This document shows, in pieces, positions 28,040-37,217 of a stretch of DNA of 64,000 bases; the stretch's first letter is position 1, and each line of letters begins with the position of its first letter. Below the pieces are notes generated by a model. That model saw only the letters and a program-made list of their open reading frames with translations, was not told where the DNA came from and did not search any database. Source of the DNA: Dysgonomonas sp. 216. Its GTDB lineage: Bacteria; Bacteroidota; Bacteroidia; Bacteroidales; Dysgonomonadaceae. The position numbers and the translations under genes are program-made. The DNA lies in the NCBI RefSeq assembly GCF_010501065.1, contig NZ_QVMM01000010.1, forward strand, positions 67,211 through 131,210. The letters run 5' to 3'.

Positions 28040-28170
28040 TCTGTTTATACTGGCTTTTTCAGCTGTTTAATAAGAAAGGGCACTATGCCCCCATTTTAAA
28101 ATGGAGTGCAAATATACATAAAAAGTGCGAATATAAATGTTTATTCAAGGTTAAGAAGAACTATATAATA

Positions 28171-28205
28171 AAAGAGTTCGTTTTAAATAAAAAAACGAAC
28201 TCCTT
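28171..28205 (-). terminator. Terminator of the GH28/SGNH/GH43 cluster
   Basis: GAGTTCGTTTT (28174-28184) pairs perfectly with AAAACGAACTC (28192-28202). The minus-strand product has T-rich flanks. It lies 73 bp after the GH28 stop codon. Confidence 0.75.
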
Positions 28206-28274
28206 ATACAGCTTTATCTTAAGTAAGATATTAGTTAGAAGAATCTTACAATCATATCTCCGGAAGTATTAATA

Positions 28275-29672
28275 TTAGTTTGATTCATTCTCTCCCGCAT
28301 ATTCCGAATAAGAAACATTTCTCTCTACAACATTGTCAACGTTACTTACCTTTTTTATGAATTTATTCACTTTATCCACATGGACATTCTTTATTTCTAC
28401 TGTCCCGACAGGTAATTTAGCATCTCCTTTTAATTCATAAATAGCGTCGGCCGATTTGCATCTGACGTTTTCCATATATATGCCGTTTATGCGTGTTATG
28501 CGTTCTTCGTATGTTGGAACAAGGTTTTTCCATTGGTATAACACATCTGTATCTATTTCAAAAGCTCTCTGCATTGAGCCTGCAGTTATGTTTTTCATAT
28601 AAATGTTTTCGATGAAGCCTCCTCTACGATGATTTGTTTTAAGAAAGAATAAACGAAATACTGAATTTGGCGATGTACAATCGTGCATATAAATATTGCG
28701 AATACCTCCCGACATTTCGCTGCCTATACCCAATAGTGTATGTCCTTTTAAAATAGAACAGTTACGAATTACAATATTTTCGCATGGAGTATTCAAACGC
28801 CAAGCATCGCGGTTACGACCGGCTTTAATTACCACCGCATCGTCCCCCTGATCGAATATACAATCTTCGATTAAAAAATTGCGGCTCATCTCAAGATCAA
28901 CTCCATCGTTATTATGCCCATGGGCAACAACATCCATATTACGAACAATACCACCATCGCACATATACAGATGAATGGTCCAGAAAGGACTTTGCCTAAT
29001 TTTGAACCCGTCGAGCAAAACATTTTTACATCTGTTGAAATGAATAAGGTGAGGACGCAGATTGTTTTCACCTACCGCCATTTGGCGCTGTTCAACAGGC
29101 ACATCGGTAGATGCCATTGTATATAATTCTTTTAGCGCATCCATGTGAGCTTTCGGGCGTTTAAACCATTTAGACCAAATATTCATTTTGGGTTTTAAAA
29201 TTCCTTTGCCTGTTATCGCTATGTTTTCGCATTCAAAAGCGTACACTAAAGGAGAATAGTTGTAACATTCCATACCTTCCCATGATGTCATTACGGCTGG
29301 AAGATAATCCTTCGGATTATCGGAAAAGCTTACTTCTGCATTTTCTTCCAAATATAAATTGACGTTACTCTTAAAATGAATAGGTCCTGTAAACCATATT
29401 CCGGAAGGAATAACCACACGTCCGCCCCCGGCTTTGTTGCAAGCATCTATTGCTGCAGCTATGGCTTTAGTGTTATCCATCTCTCTTCCTTCAATTGCAC
29501 CATAATCAGTTATAATAAAATCCTGAGTAGGATACATAAATATTTTTATAGGTTCCATAGGGAACGGAGCTTCTACAACAACTGTTTTATAATCGTTGGC
29601 AAAAGCAACAGATATAGTTAATATAAACGAGAGTATTAAAGCAATATTTCTAAATGTTGTTTTTTTCATCAT
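28275..29672 (-). CDS. Glycoside hydrolase family 28 (polygalacturonase-like)
   Basis: This 465-residue secreted enzyme has a signal peptide (about 1-25). The family start is FIITDYGAIEGREMDNTKAIAAAIDACNKAGGG (about 51-83), followed by a right-handed beta-helix. The GH28 catalytic elements are visible in order: NNDGVDLE (general acid Asp), QGDDAVVIKAGR (the Asp pair), GHTLLGIGSEMSGG (the usual GHG loop, here GHT), and FLKTN in place of RIKT. It should cleave galacturonan-type linkages in pectin, probably exo-acting. It is the last gene of a three-gene cluster with an SGNH hydrolase and a GH43 enzyme. Confidence 0.92.
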   Translation of the reverse strand: MMKKTTFRNIALILSFILTISVAFANDYKTVVVEAPFPMEPIKIFMYPTQDFIITDYGAIEGREMDNTKAIAAAIDACNKAGGGRVVIPSGIWFTGPIHFKSNVNLYLEENAEVSFSDNPKDYLPAVMTSWEGMECYNYSPLVYAFECENIAITGKGILKPKMNIWSKWFKRPKAHMDALKELYTMASTDVPVEQRQMAVGENNLRPHLIHFNRCKNVLLDGFKIRQSPFWTIHLYMCDGGIVRNMDVVAHGHNNDGVDLEMSRNFLIEDCIFDQGDDAVVIKAGRNRDAWRLNTPCENIVIRNCSILKGHTLLGIGSEMSGGIRNIYMHDCTSPNSVFRLFFLKTNHRRGGFIENIYMKNITAGSMQRAFEIDTDVLYQWKNLVPTYEERITRINGIYMENVRCKSADAIYELKGDAKLPVGTVEIKNVHVDKVNKFIKKVSNVDNVVERNVSYSEYAGENESN

Positions 29673-29690
29673 ATGATTTTTGATTAAAAA

Positions 29691-30365
29691 TTAATGTTGT
29701 AATATAAAACTTTCGGCAACGTTCAGAAAATGGTCGTGTCCTTTAGCGTTTAAGTGCGCTCTGTCGGTATCATTTTTACTGGATTGGAAGTACATTTTCC
29801 GAAAATCTTTATTGTAGGTATAAATTCCTCCTTTCCGAGCAGCATCAAAAATAGGAATACTGTAGTTACCACAAACTTCAATCATTGCATCAACAATTTT
29901 TTGAGCGTCGCTGCCATTGAAATTTTCGGTTACCCATCGGGTAAAGAAATATATTTTTGCAGAAGGATATTTACTAACCAATCCTTCGCACAGAATAGCC
30001 ATTTTCTCCTTGAATATATCAATTCCTCCTATCGAGTCGAGCAGACCTGTATCGTTATGTCCTGCTATAACTAGAATATAATCGAGAGAATCGGGCATGG
30101 AAGTATAACGCTTATACATAGCTTCGCCAAACCTTGAACGATCCATAGCAATGCAATTCCCGTTCCGTCCGAAATTATGATATTCCATATTATATTTCTG
30201 TGCAAATTTATAATGCCATGTGTACTCTATAGGTTCTTTATGATTTCTGACATAACTGTCGCCAATTACTCCAATTTGTTTATTATTCAATTTATTATCT
30301 TGGGCAAACCCGTTAAAACCTGTAACAATTAATAGTAAGAGACTCAAAAACTTTAGATTATTCAT
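29691..30365 (-). CDS. SGNH/GDSL hydrolase, exported
   Basis: This 224-residue protein has a signal peptide (about 1-21, ending GFAQ). The SGNH blocks are Ser nucleophile in VIGDSYVRN near 37, Gly in GRNGN, Asn in IAGHNDTG, and the Asp-x-x-His dyad in DRAHLNAKGHDHF near the C-terminus. Such enzymes remove acetyl or other ester groups. Between GH28 and GH43 genes, a pectin or rhamnogalacturonan acetylesterase role is a reasonable inference. Gaps to the neighbours are 18-21 bp, so the three are one operon. Confidence 0.88.
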   Translation of the reverse strand: MNNLKFLSLLLLIVTGFNGFAQDNKLNNKQIGVIGDSYVRNHKEPIEYTWHYKFAQKYNMEYHNFGRNGNCIAMDRSRFGEAMYKRYTSMPDSLDYILVIAGHNDTGLLDSIGGIDIFKEKMAILCEGLVSKYPSAKIYFFTRWVTENFNGSDAQKIVDAMIEVCGNYSIPIFDAARKGGIYTYNKDFRKMYFQSSKNDTDRAHLNAKGHDHFLNVAESFILQH

Positions 30366-30386
30366 ATTTCTTTCTTATATATAATA

Positions 30387-31775
30387 TTATTTATAAAGAA
30401 CATCTTCAATTATCACAAAACCATTGGTACTACCAAAACGTGTTCCATCTTTTTTATACCATACAGGATATTCTCCCATCACTTTTATCGAAATTGTATA
30501 GCTTCCTTCTTTTAACGTTGGGCTTATAAATTTGAGTGAAGAATATTCATTTTTACTATAAAAGTCAACAATAGTACTTATTACCGTTTCGTTTTTATCG
30601 TCCTGCACCACTACCTGAGCATAACCACTGGTATTGTTTGACAATCCTTTGATAGATACTTGATTTCCCGTAAACTTGAATTCTAACACATCTCCTTTTC
30701 GGTTAGACTTAAATGCATTTTCACAAATGCTCCATTTTCCTTTTTTTGTAGTCACATTTTTTACAGACTTTGCATTATAAAAGAATGGAAGCCAATTGCT
30801 TTCCAAAAAACAGATATTCCAACTATCAATATATACCGGTAGTATCATTTTATCCTTATTTGTTATTATCGGTTGCCATACCTGTGTCGCGGCAGAACCT
30901 TGTTTGGGGAACGACCATCGGTCGCCCATGTATACATTCAGGGTATCTTTCGCATTAATTATCGGTAAAACGAAAGAGCATTGAGAGTTCCATGTAAAAG
31001 ATTCTTCGGGAGCAAAAAGTCCTTTATACTCCCATGGTCCGTCGAGAGATGTTGATGTGAAATAATAGTTATCGTTTCGTTCCCAGCTTGTTTTATTCGA
31101 GAATAGCCAGAAATAATAACCATTGCTTTTAAACATGGCAGGAGATTCTCCCCCTTTTGCTATATTTTTTGTTACAATTCTATTAACAGATTTATAATCG
31201 GCAGATAGTTCATATATAAAACCTTCGTGGGTTAATATATATCCTTTCCCATCACTATCCTGAAAACTACCCAGATCCCATTTTTTCAGATATTTACCCT
31301 CGTGTAATAAATCTCCTTGAAACTGATAATTTCCGTTTATGGTTTTACTGGTAGCATACCCTACATGAGGATCTCTGTACCCCATATCGTCGCAATGCAT
31401 ATACATTACAAATTCGCCTGTCGATGGACATTTCATAACTTTTGGACGTTCGCCTACGCGGTTAGGCCCCAGTAATCCTTCGTTTTGAGTGGGGAGAACA
31501 ACATTTTCGAACTTCCAGTTAACAAGATCGGGAGAAGAATAACAGGCAAATCCGGTAAAGGCATTGCTTGTGTCCGATTTGTGTTCGCCAAACAAATAGA
31601 ATAAATCGCCTTCTTTTATAACACATACACCATGTGCATTAACTTCTTTATTATTCTGATCGAACCAAGCGACACCACTGTTTATTGATTGATTTTTTCT
31701 GTTTTCGGGTAATGTAAATGCTACACATAAAAAGCCCGTAAAGAGAAATAATATTGCAAGTAATTTTGTTTTCAT
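30387..31775 (-). CDS. Glycoside hydrolase family 43-like beta-propeller enzyme with C-terminal beta-sandwich
   Basis: This 462-residue protein has a signal peptide (about 1-20). Its five-bladed propeller domain (about 35-330) carries GVAWFDQNNKEVNAHG, a pattern typical of GH43 exo-galactanase-like subfamilies where Asp is the base. It then carries YLFGEHK, GERPKVMKCPSTGEFVMYMH (candidate acid Glu) and WDLGSFQDSDGKGYIL. The C-terminal 130 residues form a separate beta-sandwich (EFKFTGNQVSIKGL; GSYTISIKV), possibly carbohydrate-binding. It is the first gene of the cluster. Galactan side chains of pectin are a likely target, but the subfamily is uncertain. Confidence 0.85.
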   Translation of the reverse strand: MKTKLLAILFLFTGFLCVAFTLPENRKNQSINSGVAWFDQNNKEVNAHGVCVIKEGDLFYLFGEHKSDTSNAFTGFACYSSPDLVNWKFENVVLPTQNEGLLGPNRVGERPKVMKCPSTGEFVMYMHCDDMGYRDPHVGYATSKTINGNYQFQGDLLHEGKYLKKWDLGSFQDSDGKGYILTHEGFIYELSADYKSVNRIVTKNIAKGGESPAMFKSNGYYFWLFSNKTSWERNDNYYFTSTSLDGPWEYKGLFAPEESFTWNSQCSFVLPIINAKDTLNVYMGDRWSFPKQGSAATQVWQPIITNKDKMILPVYIDSWNICFLESNWLPFFYNAKSVKNVTTKKGKWSICENAFKSNRKGDVLEFKFTGNQVSIKGLSNNTSGYAQVVVQDDKNETVISTIVDFYSKNEYSSLKFISPTLKEGSYTISIKVMGEYPVWYKKDGTRFGSTNGFVIIEDVLYK

Positions 31776-31981
31776 TTATATGTTTTCTGGTATAATTGAT
31801 AAAACAGACAAATACTACCTGCAAATAAACTAATTCTTTAAACAAAGAAAAATGTAAATATGTACAGAAACCCTTTTCTTTTGTACGAATGTAAAAAGAG
31901 ATAATATAAATAGCGTAAAAAGTATGCGAATGATAAGATTAGGGATGACAATAAATGCTGTAAGCAGAATACTTCATAAAT

Positions 31982-32014
31982 AAAAAAACGGATAAGCTCT
32001 AAAGCCTATCCGTT
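31982..32014 (-). terminator. Terminator, originally of the RNA-binding protein operon
   Basis: AACGGATA-A-GC pairs with GC-C-TATCCGTT. On the minus strand it is followed by seven T. The only same-strand gene that would need it is the RRM gene at 33390. The insertion sequence now lies between that gene and this hairpin. Confidence 0.7.
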
Positions 32015-32035
32015 AAATTGAAATAGTTTCGATCT

Positions 32036-33349
32036 GATCTGACAGTTAAAGGGCAAACAATTAAGTTTGTATTGCTTAATAAACAAAAAGTTTAACCCTT
32101 TAACTTATCAGAAAAATGAGTTTAGAAACAAAAGTAATTAAAAGTCGTTTAGGATTATTATCCTTAGCTGAAGAATTAGGTAACGTATCGAGAGCCTGTA
32201 AGTATTTAGGTTATAGTAGAGAGACTTTCTACCGCTACAAAGATTTATTTGCAGAGGGTGGTGAGTAAGCTCTTAAAGATATGAGCCGGCGAGTTCCTAA
32301 TGTAAAGAATCGTATTGAAGCACATATCGAAGAACGTGTTGTTTGTTTTGCCATTGAGAATCCTGCTTTTGGTCAAACCAGAGCCTCCAATGAGCTAAAG
32401 AAAGAAGGCTTATTTATTTCTCCCTGTGGAGTTCGTTGTGTTTGGTTACGCCATGATTTAGAAACGTTCCAAAAGCGTCTGAAAGCCCTTGAGGCTAAAG
32501 TTGCACAAGAAGGATTGATTCTTACCGAATCACAGGTTGTAGCCTTAGAGAGAGCAAAAGAAGAGAAAGTTGCTCATGGAGAGATTGAAACCCATCATCC
32601 CGGGTTTCTCGGAGCACAAGACACTTACTATGTAGGTTATATCAAAGGTGTTGGCAAGATCTATCAGCAAACATTCATTGATACTTACTCTAAAGTTGCT
32701 TCTGCCAAATTGTATGACCGCAAAATAGCATTGGTTGCCGCCGATATGCTCAATGATAGAGTCATACCTATGTATGATAAATATGGTATTCCTCTTATGC
32801 GTATATTAACAGACAGGGGAACCGAGTACTGTGGAGCAAGAGAACATCACGAGTTCCAGTTATATCTTGCCATCGAGGATATTGACCATACAAAAACTAA
32901 AGCTAAAAGCCCTCAAACAAATGGCATCTGTGAAAGATTCCATAGGACGATGCAAGACGAGTTTTATGCAACAGCCTTTCGTAAGAAAATATACAACACG
33001 ATTGATGAGCTACAAACAGACCTTGATCTTTGGTTGGAATATTATAACAATGAAAGACCTCATACTGGCAAGCATTGTTATGGCAAAACGCCGATGCAGA
33101 CTTGGAATGATAGTTTACATCTTACAAAAGACAAACTATTATCCAATCATTATCAAAATGTTGTATCTTTAACCCTGTCAGGCGAAATGGAAACGGGCTC
33201 TGCTGGGGAGCAACCTGTCAGCGATAACCTGACTGACTGGAATGGTCAAGGGGGACTAAAATCCCCCTCTAATTATATGCCTATTCCAAGAAATTATGGC
33301 TTAGAAAACCCAAATATACAACCTTGAAAAAATACCCAACTGTCAGATC
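32036..33349 (+). mobile_element. IS481-type insertion sequence, probably inactive
   Basis: Inverted 12-bp ends GATCTGACAGTT (32036-32047) and AACTGTCAGATC (33338-33349) bound a single transposase gene. The outer GATC on each side is itself palindromic. The element may therefore be 32040-33345 with 8-bp repeats and a 4-bp GATC target duplication. The transposase reading frame has an internal stop. The element sits between the RRM gene and that gene's probable terminator. Confidence 0.85.
32116..33327 (+). pseudogene. IS481-family transposase interrupted by an in-frame TAA
   Basis: From ATG 32116 a 50-codon segment encodes the N-terminal helix-turn-helix (SLAEELGNVSRACKYLGYSRETFYRY). It ends at TAA 32266-32268 in the same frame as the remaining 348 codons, which start at ATG 32281. 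Reading through the stop restores a continuous protein of normal length. The downstream part carries the DDE domain: Asp in AQDTYYVG, Asp in ILTDRGTEYCG and Glu in NGICERFHRT. A C-to-T change of a CAA codon is the simplest explanation. The catalytic part could be made alone from ATG 32281, but it would lack the DNA-binding domain. Confidence 0.85.
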
Positions 33350-33389
33350 TAGTCTAAACTTTTACAGTTAAATCTAAATTATTGTTCGA

Positions 33390-33671
33390 TTAGTAACGGT
33401 TTCTATTGTATCCACCATTGCTTCTTTCGGTTCTAGGGCGAGCAACATTTACACTGATTGTTTTACCTTCGAAATCAGTATTATTTAGCTCATCAATAGC
33501 TTTCTGTCCTTCAGCATCATTAGGCATTTCGACAAAACCAAAACCGCGAGATCTTCCGGTTTCTCTGTCTGTAATAATTTTCGCTGAGTCTACTTCTCCA
33601 AAACCTGCGAATAATTCTTGTAAACTTTCACTTGTTGTGCTAAAGTTTAAATTTGATACGTAAATGTTCAT
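33390..33671 (-). CDS. RRM-type RNA-binding protein
   Basis: This 93-residue protein is a single RNA-recognition motif. RNP2 is NIYVSNL (2-8) and RNP1 is RSRGFGFVEM (about 40-49), with TDRETGRSRG just before. A short tail rich in Arg, Asn and Gly (SNGGYNRNRY) follows. Such proteins are cold-inducible RNA-binding proteins in cyanobacteria and are frequent in Bacteroidetes. It follows the cold-shock-domain gene by 28 bp and is the last gene of the RNA module. The IS481-type element begins 40 bp after its stop. Confidence 0.94.
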   Translation of the reverse strand: MNIYVSNLNFSTTSESLQELFAGFGEVDSAKIITDRETGRSRGFGFVEMPNDAEGQKAIDELNNTDFEGKTISVNVARPRTERSNGGYNRNRY

Positions 33672-33699
33672 TTGATTTTTTTTATTAATTAATTATTTA

Positions 33700-34152
33700 T
33701 TATTGGACTTCCTTTTTAACAAGAGCAATCCTTACGGCATTCATTCCTTTCTGACCACGTTCCAATTCGAACGTTACCATATTTCCCTCTGTAATAGAAG
33801 CTGGTGCACTACTAACATGGAAAAAGTATTTTTCAACACTTCCTATATGTTTTATAAAACCATACCCCTTATCTGGGTTAAAAAACTCTACACGCCCATT
33901 CAGTATAGGCTCTTCTACATCTTCTTTTTTGGGTGTAGAGATAATTATATCTTCAATCTCAATTTTTTCTTTGTTTGTCAAATCGGGAGGAGTACTGGTA
34001 ATAACTCCATTCTCATCTATATAAGCAATCATATCTTCAAAAGAATCTGTCGGATTATTTTTCCTTTCTTCTCTTTTCTGCTGCTTTTCTTTTCTCTTTT
34101 GTTGTTTATTTTTTTCTATTTCTCTTTTATTAAAAGAATTTGATTTCGCCAT
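33700..34152 (-). CDS. Cold-shock-domain protein with basic N-terminal extension
   Basis: This 150-residue protein has a strongly basic, Lys/Arg/Gln-rich N-terminus (about 1-35) and an acidic linker. The C-terminal cold-shock domain (about 86-150) has RVEFFNPDKGYGFIKH (RNP1) and KYFFHVS (RNP2). It should bind single-stranded RNA or DNA and may act as an RNA chaperone. The extended N-terminus distinguishes it from the 70-residue CspA type. It lies between a DEAD-box helicase gene and an RRM gene, forming an RNA-remodelling unit. Confidence 0.93.
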   Translation of the reverse strand: MAKSNSFNKREIEKNKQQKRKEKQQKREERKNNPTDSFEDMIAYIDENGVITSTPPDLTNKEKIEIEDIIISTPKKEDVEEPILNGRVEFFNPDKGYGFIKHIGSVEKYFFHVSSAPASITEGNMVTFELERGQKGMNAVRIALVKKEVQ

Positions 34153-34216
34153 ATTTTTCTGTTAACTATCTAATTTTATTTACATTTTTACTATCGAATA
34201 CAGAGTCTACAACCAG

Positions 34217-35341
34217 CTACAAACTGAAATCTGATACCACAAGATTTTTTCCCGTTAGTTTTTGAATATCTTTAAGCATAGCATTCTCTTCTTTCGAACA
34301 AAATGTTAAGGCTGTTCCATTATTGCCCGCACGTCCGGTACGACCAATACGGTGTACGTAAGTTTCAGGCACATCGGGTAAGTCATAATTGATCACTAAC
34401 TCCAACTGATCAACATCTATCCCTCTTGCTGCAATATCTGTAGCTATAAGAACCCGGGTTTTACGCGATTTAAAATTACTTAGTGCCCGTTGACGTGCAT
34501 TTTGCGATTTATTTCCATGTATAGCTTCACTTCCGATGCCTGCTTTGCATAAAATACGTGCAATCTTATCTGCTCCGTGCTTAGTGCGAGAAAAGACCAA
34601 AACCGACTGTTTTTTATCTTTCTTCAACACATTGATTAGCAAATCTTTTTTCTCCTGTTTCTCTACAAAATAGATGTACTGTTCAATTGTATCTATCACT
34701 GAAGACGTTGGCGTTACTTCAACTTTAAGAGGATTTCGTAAAATAGAACGAGACAAAGACGCTATAGCCGATGGCATAGTAGCGGAAAAGAAAAGTGTTT
34801 GTTTTTCTTTAGGTAATTTGGGTAGCAAACGTTTTATATCGTGTATAAAACCCATATCGAGCATACGGTCGGCCTCGTCCAAAACAAAGTGACGAACAGA
34901 ATTTAAACTGATAATCCTCTGGTTCATCAAATCTAATAATCGTCCGGGTGTAGCAACCAATATATCTATACCTGCTTTAAGTTCATTTACTTGAGCATTT
35001 TGCTTTACTCCTCCAAAAATCACACAGTGCCGAATTCCTGTATACTGGGTATACTCATTCAGACAATCATTTATCTGGATAGCCAATTCACGAGTGGGGG
35101 TTAGTATCAGAGCTCTTATTTCTCTTTTCTTGCCACTTTCTTTATTCAGATAAAGTTGCTGAATAATTGGTAACGAAAAAGCAGCTGTTTTGCCCGTTCC
35201 AGTTTGTGCTAATCCCAATATATCGCGATTATTAAGCGCAGGGAGAATAGCCTGTTGCTGTATGGGCGTTGGAGTTATATATTCTTTTTCTTCCAGAGCC
35301 CTTAATATAGGCTCAATAATATTTAATTCTTTAAATGTCAT
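34217..35341 (-). CDS. DEAD-box RNA helicase (RhlE type)
   Basis: This 374-residue protein contains all helicase motifs: Q-motif TPTPIQQQAI, motif I AQTGTGKT, PTRELA, TPGRLLD, DEAD, SAT, and in domain 2 VFSRTKHGAD, ATDIAARGID and HRIGRTGRAG. It stops soon after domain 2, so it is a minimal helicase without the long basic tail of many RhlE proteins. It unwinds RNA in ribosome assembly or mRNA decay, often in the cold. The cold-shock-domain and RRM genes follow on the same strand, which supports a cold-adaptation role. Confidence 0.95.
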   Translation of the reverse strand: MTFKELNIIEPILRALEEKEYITPTPIQQQAILPALNNRDILGLAQTGTGKTAAFSLPIIQQLYLNKESGKKREIRALILTPTRELAIQINDCLNEYTQYTGIRHCVIFGGVKQNAQVNELKAGIDILVATPGRLLDLMNQRIISLNSVRHFVLDEADRMLDMGFIHDIKRLLPKLPKEKQTLFFSATMPSAIASLSRSILRNPLKVEVTPTSSVIDTIEQYIYFVEKQEKKDLLINVLKKDKKQSVLVFSRTKHGADKIARILCKAGIGSEAIHGNKSQNARQRALSNFKSRKTRVLIATDIAARGIDVDQLELVINYDLPDVPETYVHRIGRTGRAGNNGTALTFCSKEENAMLKDIQKLTGKNLVVSDFSL

Positions 35342-35393
35342 GTTTTAATATTAAACTGCTGCAAACTACGGCAACAGTATTTTTATTTTGCTA

Positions 35394-36125
35394 TCAATTG
35401 ATAGCCTCAATTACTGCTTTTTCGGTTTTTTCAAAAACCTCCGAAAAAGGCATATCCTTTACAGAGACAGGGTCATGAATTATTAGTTCAAGTTTGTTAC
35501 CTATACCTAAAGGAAAAGAACCCCATTTTGTCATTTTCCACGAGTTGTTAATTGTAACAGGAACCATATAAGCTGAAGCTGCATATTTACATAGAATTTT
35601 CAATCCGTTTTCGGCAAACGGCCTTGGCTTACCAGTTTTACTTCTCGTTCCTTCGGGGAATATTACTACTGCACGCTTATATTTTTCTATGTATTCTGCC
35701 ATTTGCCTTATTGCAGATAAAGATTGTTTAGGATCTTTTCTGTTTATTAGTACCGATCCACCATGATTCAGATTGTATGATATACTGGGGATTCCTTTAC
35801 CCAATTCAATTTTACTGATAAATTTAGGATGTACTTTTCGCATAAACCACCCAATGGTTGTTATATCATACAAGCTTTGATGATTGCTTGCTATAATGAG
35901 AGGTGCATCTGTCGGGATTTTATCCAATCCTTTAACCCTATAACTTGTACCTAAAAAACGGGTATTGGCTATCAGGAAAAAGTATAAAGCATCTACACTT
36001 TTTTTATGAGCTTTATAACCAAACAGGTTGAAACTTATCCATTGAATGATATGAAAAACGACCAAAGTACTACCAAACAATAGATAATAAATAACAGAAA
36101 GAGGATATGCTATTAACTTTTTCAT
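35394..36125 (-). CDS. plsC: 1-acyl-sn-glycerol-3-phosphate acyltransferase
   Basis: This 243-residue membrane-associated protein has the PlsC motifs NHQSLYD (HX4D, near 81) and FPEGTRSKTGKPRPF (about 156-170), with a hydrophobic N-terminus (about 5-30). It acylates lysophosphatidic acid to phosphatidic acid in phospholipid synthesis. It starts 21 bp after the nitronate monooxygenase gene, and the helicase gene follows 52 bp downstream, so all may be one transcript. Confidence 0.92.
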   Translation of the reverse strand: MKKLIAYPLSVIYYLLFGSTLVVFHIIQWISFNLFGYKAHKKSVDALYFFLIANTRFLGTSYRVKGLDKIPTDAPLIIASNHQSLYDITTIGWFMRKVHPKFISKIELGKGIPSISYNLNHGGSVLINRKDPKQSLSAIRQMAEYIEKYKRAVVIFPEGTRSKTGKPRPFAENGLKILCKYAASAYMVPVTINNSWKMTKWGSFPLGIGNKLELIIHDPVSVKDMPFSEVFEKTEKAVIEAIN

Positions 36126-36146
36126 CTACAATTCATTGACACCAAA

Positions 36147-37217
36147 TTAACTTTCAAGTTTTGCTTTCAGAAATTCAGCCTTCAGATTAGATATAACTTC
36201 TTTTACTGTCGATATTTTTTGAGATAAATGTACATTAATACCTGTAAAAGCATAGCCTTTCTTCATATTGCCTTTTGCCGCCTGATAGAGACATTGAACA
36301 ATACAATAAGGGCTTTTTGTATAATCGCAGGTTTTTATGCAATGGAAAGGACATGTTTTGGGTTTTTCCAAACCTTTTTCTACACTCTGAATAAATTCGC
36401 CATCAATAGCTCTACCCGGCATTCCAACTGGACTTTGTATAATTCTTACATCTTCCTGCTTTGCATTTATAAAAACATATTTAAATGTATCGGAAGCATC
36501 ACATTCTGTAGTTGTAATGAATGAAGTACCCATCTGCACGCCAGAAGCACCCAATTCGATAAAACGAAGTACGTCTTTTCCCGTCGAAATTCCTCCTGCA
36601 GCAATAACCGGAATATTTTTCTCGTCCTTATACAAATTCGCGATACTTACCACTTCGGGTATAAGTTGTTCTAATGAATATTGTTCATCTTCGAGCTGGT
36701 TTACTTTAAAGCCCAAATGTCCTCCGGCTTTGGGACCTTCTACAACAATAGCATCGGGCAAATAGCCATAATTATTTTTCCATTTATCGCATATAATTTT
36801 TGCAGCCCGTGAAGAAGACACTATGGGAACTAACTTTGTTATACTATCCTTTGTTAAATACGAAGGCAAATCGAAAGGCAAGCCAGCTCCGGCAAAAATA
36901 ACATCAACTTTTTCGGCTATCGATGTTTTTACCATATCGGTATAATTGCTTAATGCAACCATAATGTTTATACCAATTATACCTTTGCTTTTTTCTTTTG
37001 CTTTTTTTATTTCTTCTTTCAATCCTAAAATGCACTTATTCAAATAGTCGCCGGGAGACTTATGATATATCAGCCCTAATCCGGCACACGATATAACCCC
37101 TATACCTCCTTCATTAGCTACTGCCGACGCTAAACCCGACAAGGAGACTCCTACGCCCATGCCACCTTGAATAACAGGAAGTTTTACTTCCAAATTACCT
37201 ATAAAAAATGATTTCAT
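36147..37217 (-). CDS. Nitronate monooxygenase / FabK-like flavoprotein
   Basis: This 356-residue TIM-barrel flavoprotein carries PVIQGGMGVGVSLSGLASAVA, GINIMVALSNY, VIAAGGISTGKDVLRFIELGASGVQMGTSF and VEGPKAGGHLG, all typical of the 2-nitropropane dioxygenase/FabK family that binds FMN. Near the C-terminus a cysteine-rich stretch (about 288-310, CPFHCIKTC then YCIVQC) could hold a metal or Fe-S cluster. This is seen in a subset of anaerobe homologues. The exact substrate cannot be read from the sequence. Confidence 0.88.
   Translation of the reverse strand: MKSFFIGNLEVKLPVIQGGMGVGVSLSGLASAVANEGGIGVISCAGLGLIYHKSPGDYLNKCILGLKEEIKKAKEKSKGIIGINIMVALSNYTDMVKTSIAEKVDVIFAGAGLPFDLPSYLTKDSITKLVPIVSSSRAAKIICDKWKNNYGYLPDAIVVEGPKAGGHLGFKVNQLEDEQYSLEQLIPEVVSIANLYKDEKNIPVIAAGGISTGKDVLRFIELGASGVQMGTSFITTTECDASDTFKYVFINAKQEDVRIIQSPVGMPGRAIDGEFIQSVEKGLEKPKTCPFHCIKTCDYTKSPYCIVQCLYQAAKGNMKKGYAFTGINVHLSQKISTVKEVISNLKAEFLKAKLES

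Noticed and set aside
32281..33327. Calling the transposase as an intact gene starting at ATG 32281
   Set aside because: The 50 codons before the in-frame TAA encode the expected helix-turn-helix of the family, so the intact protein must start at 32116 and the copy is broken.
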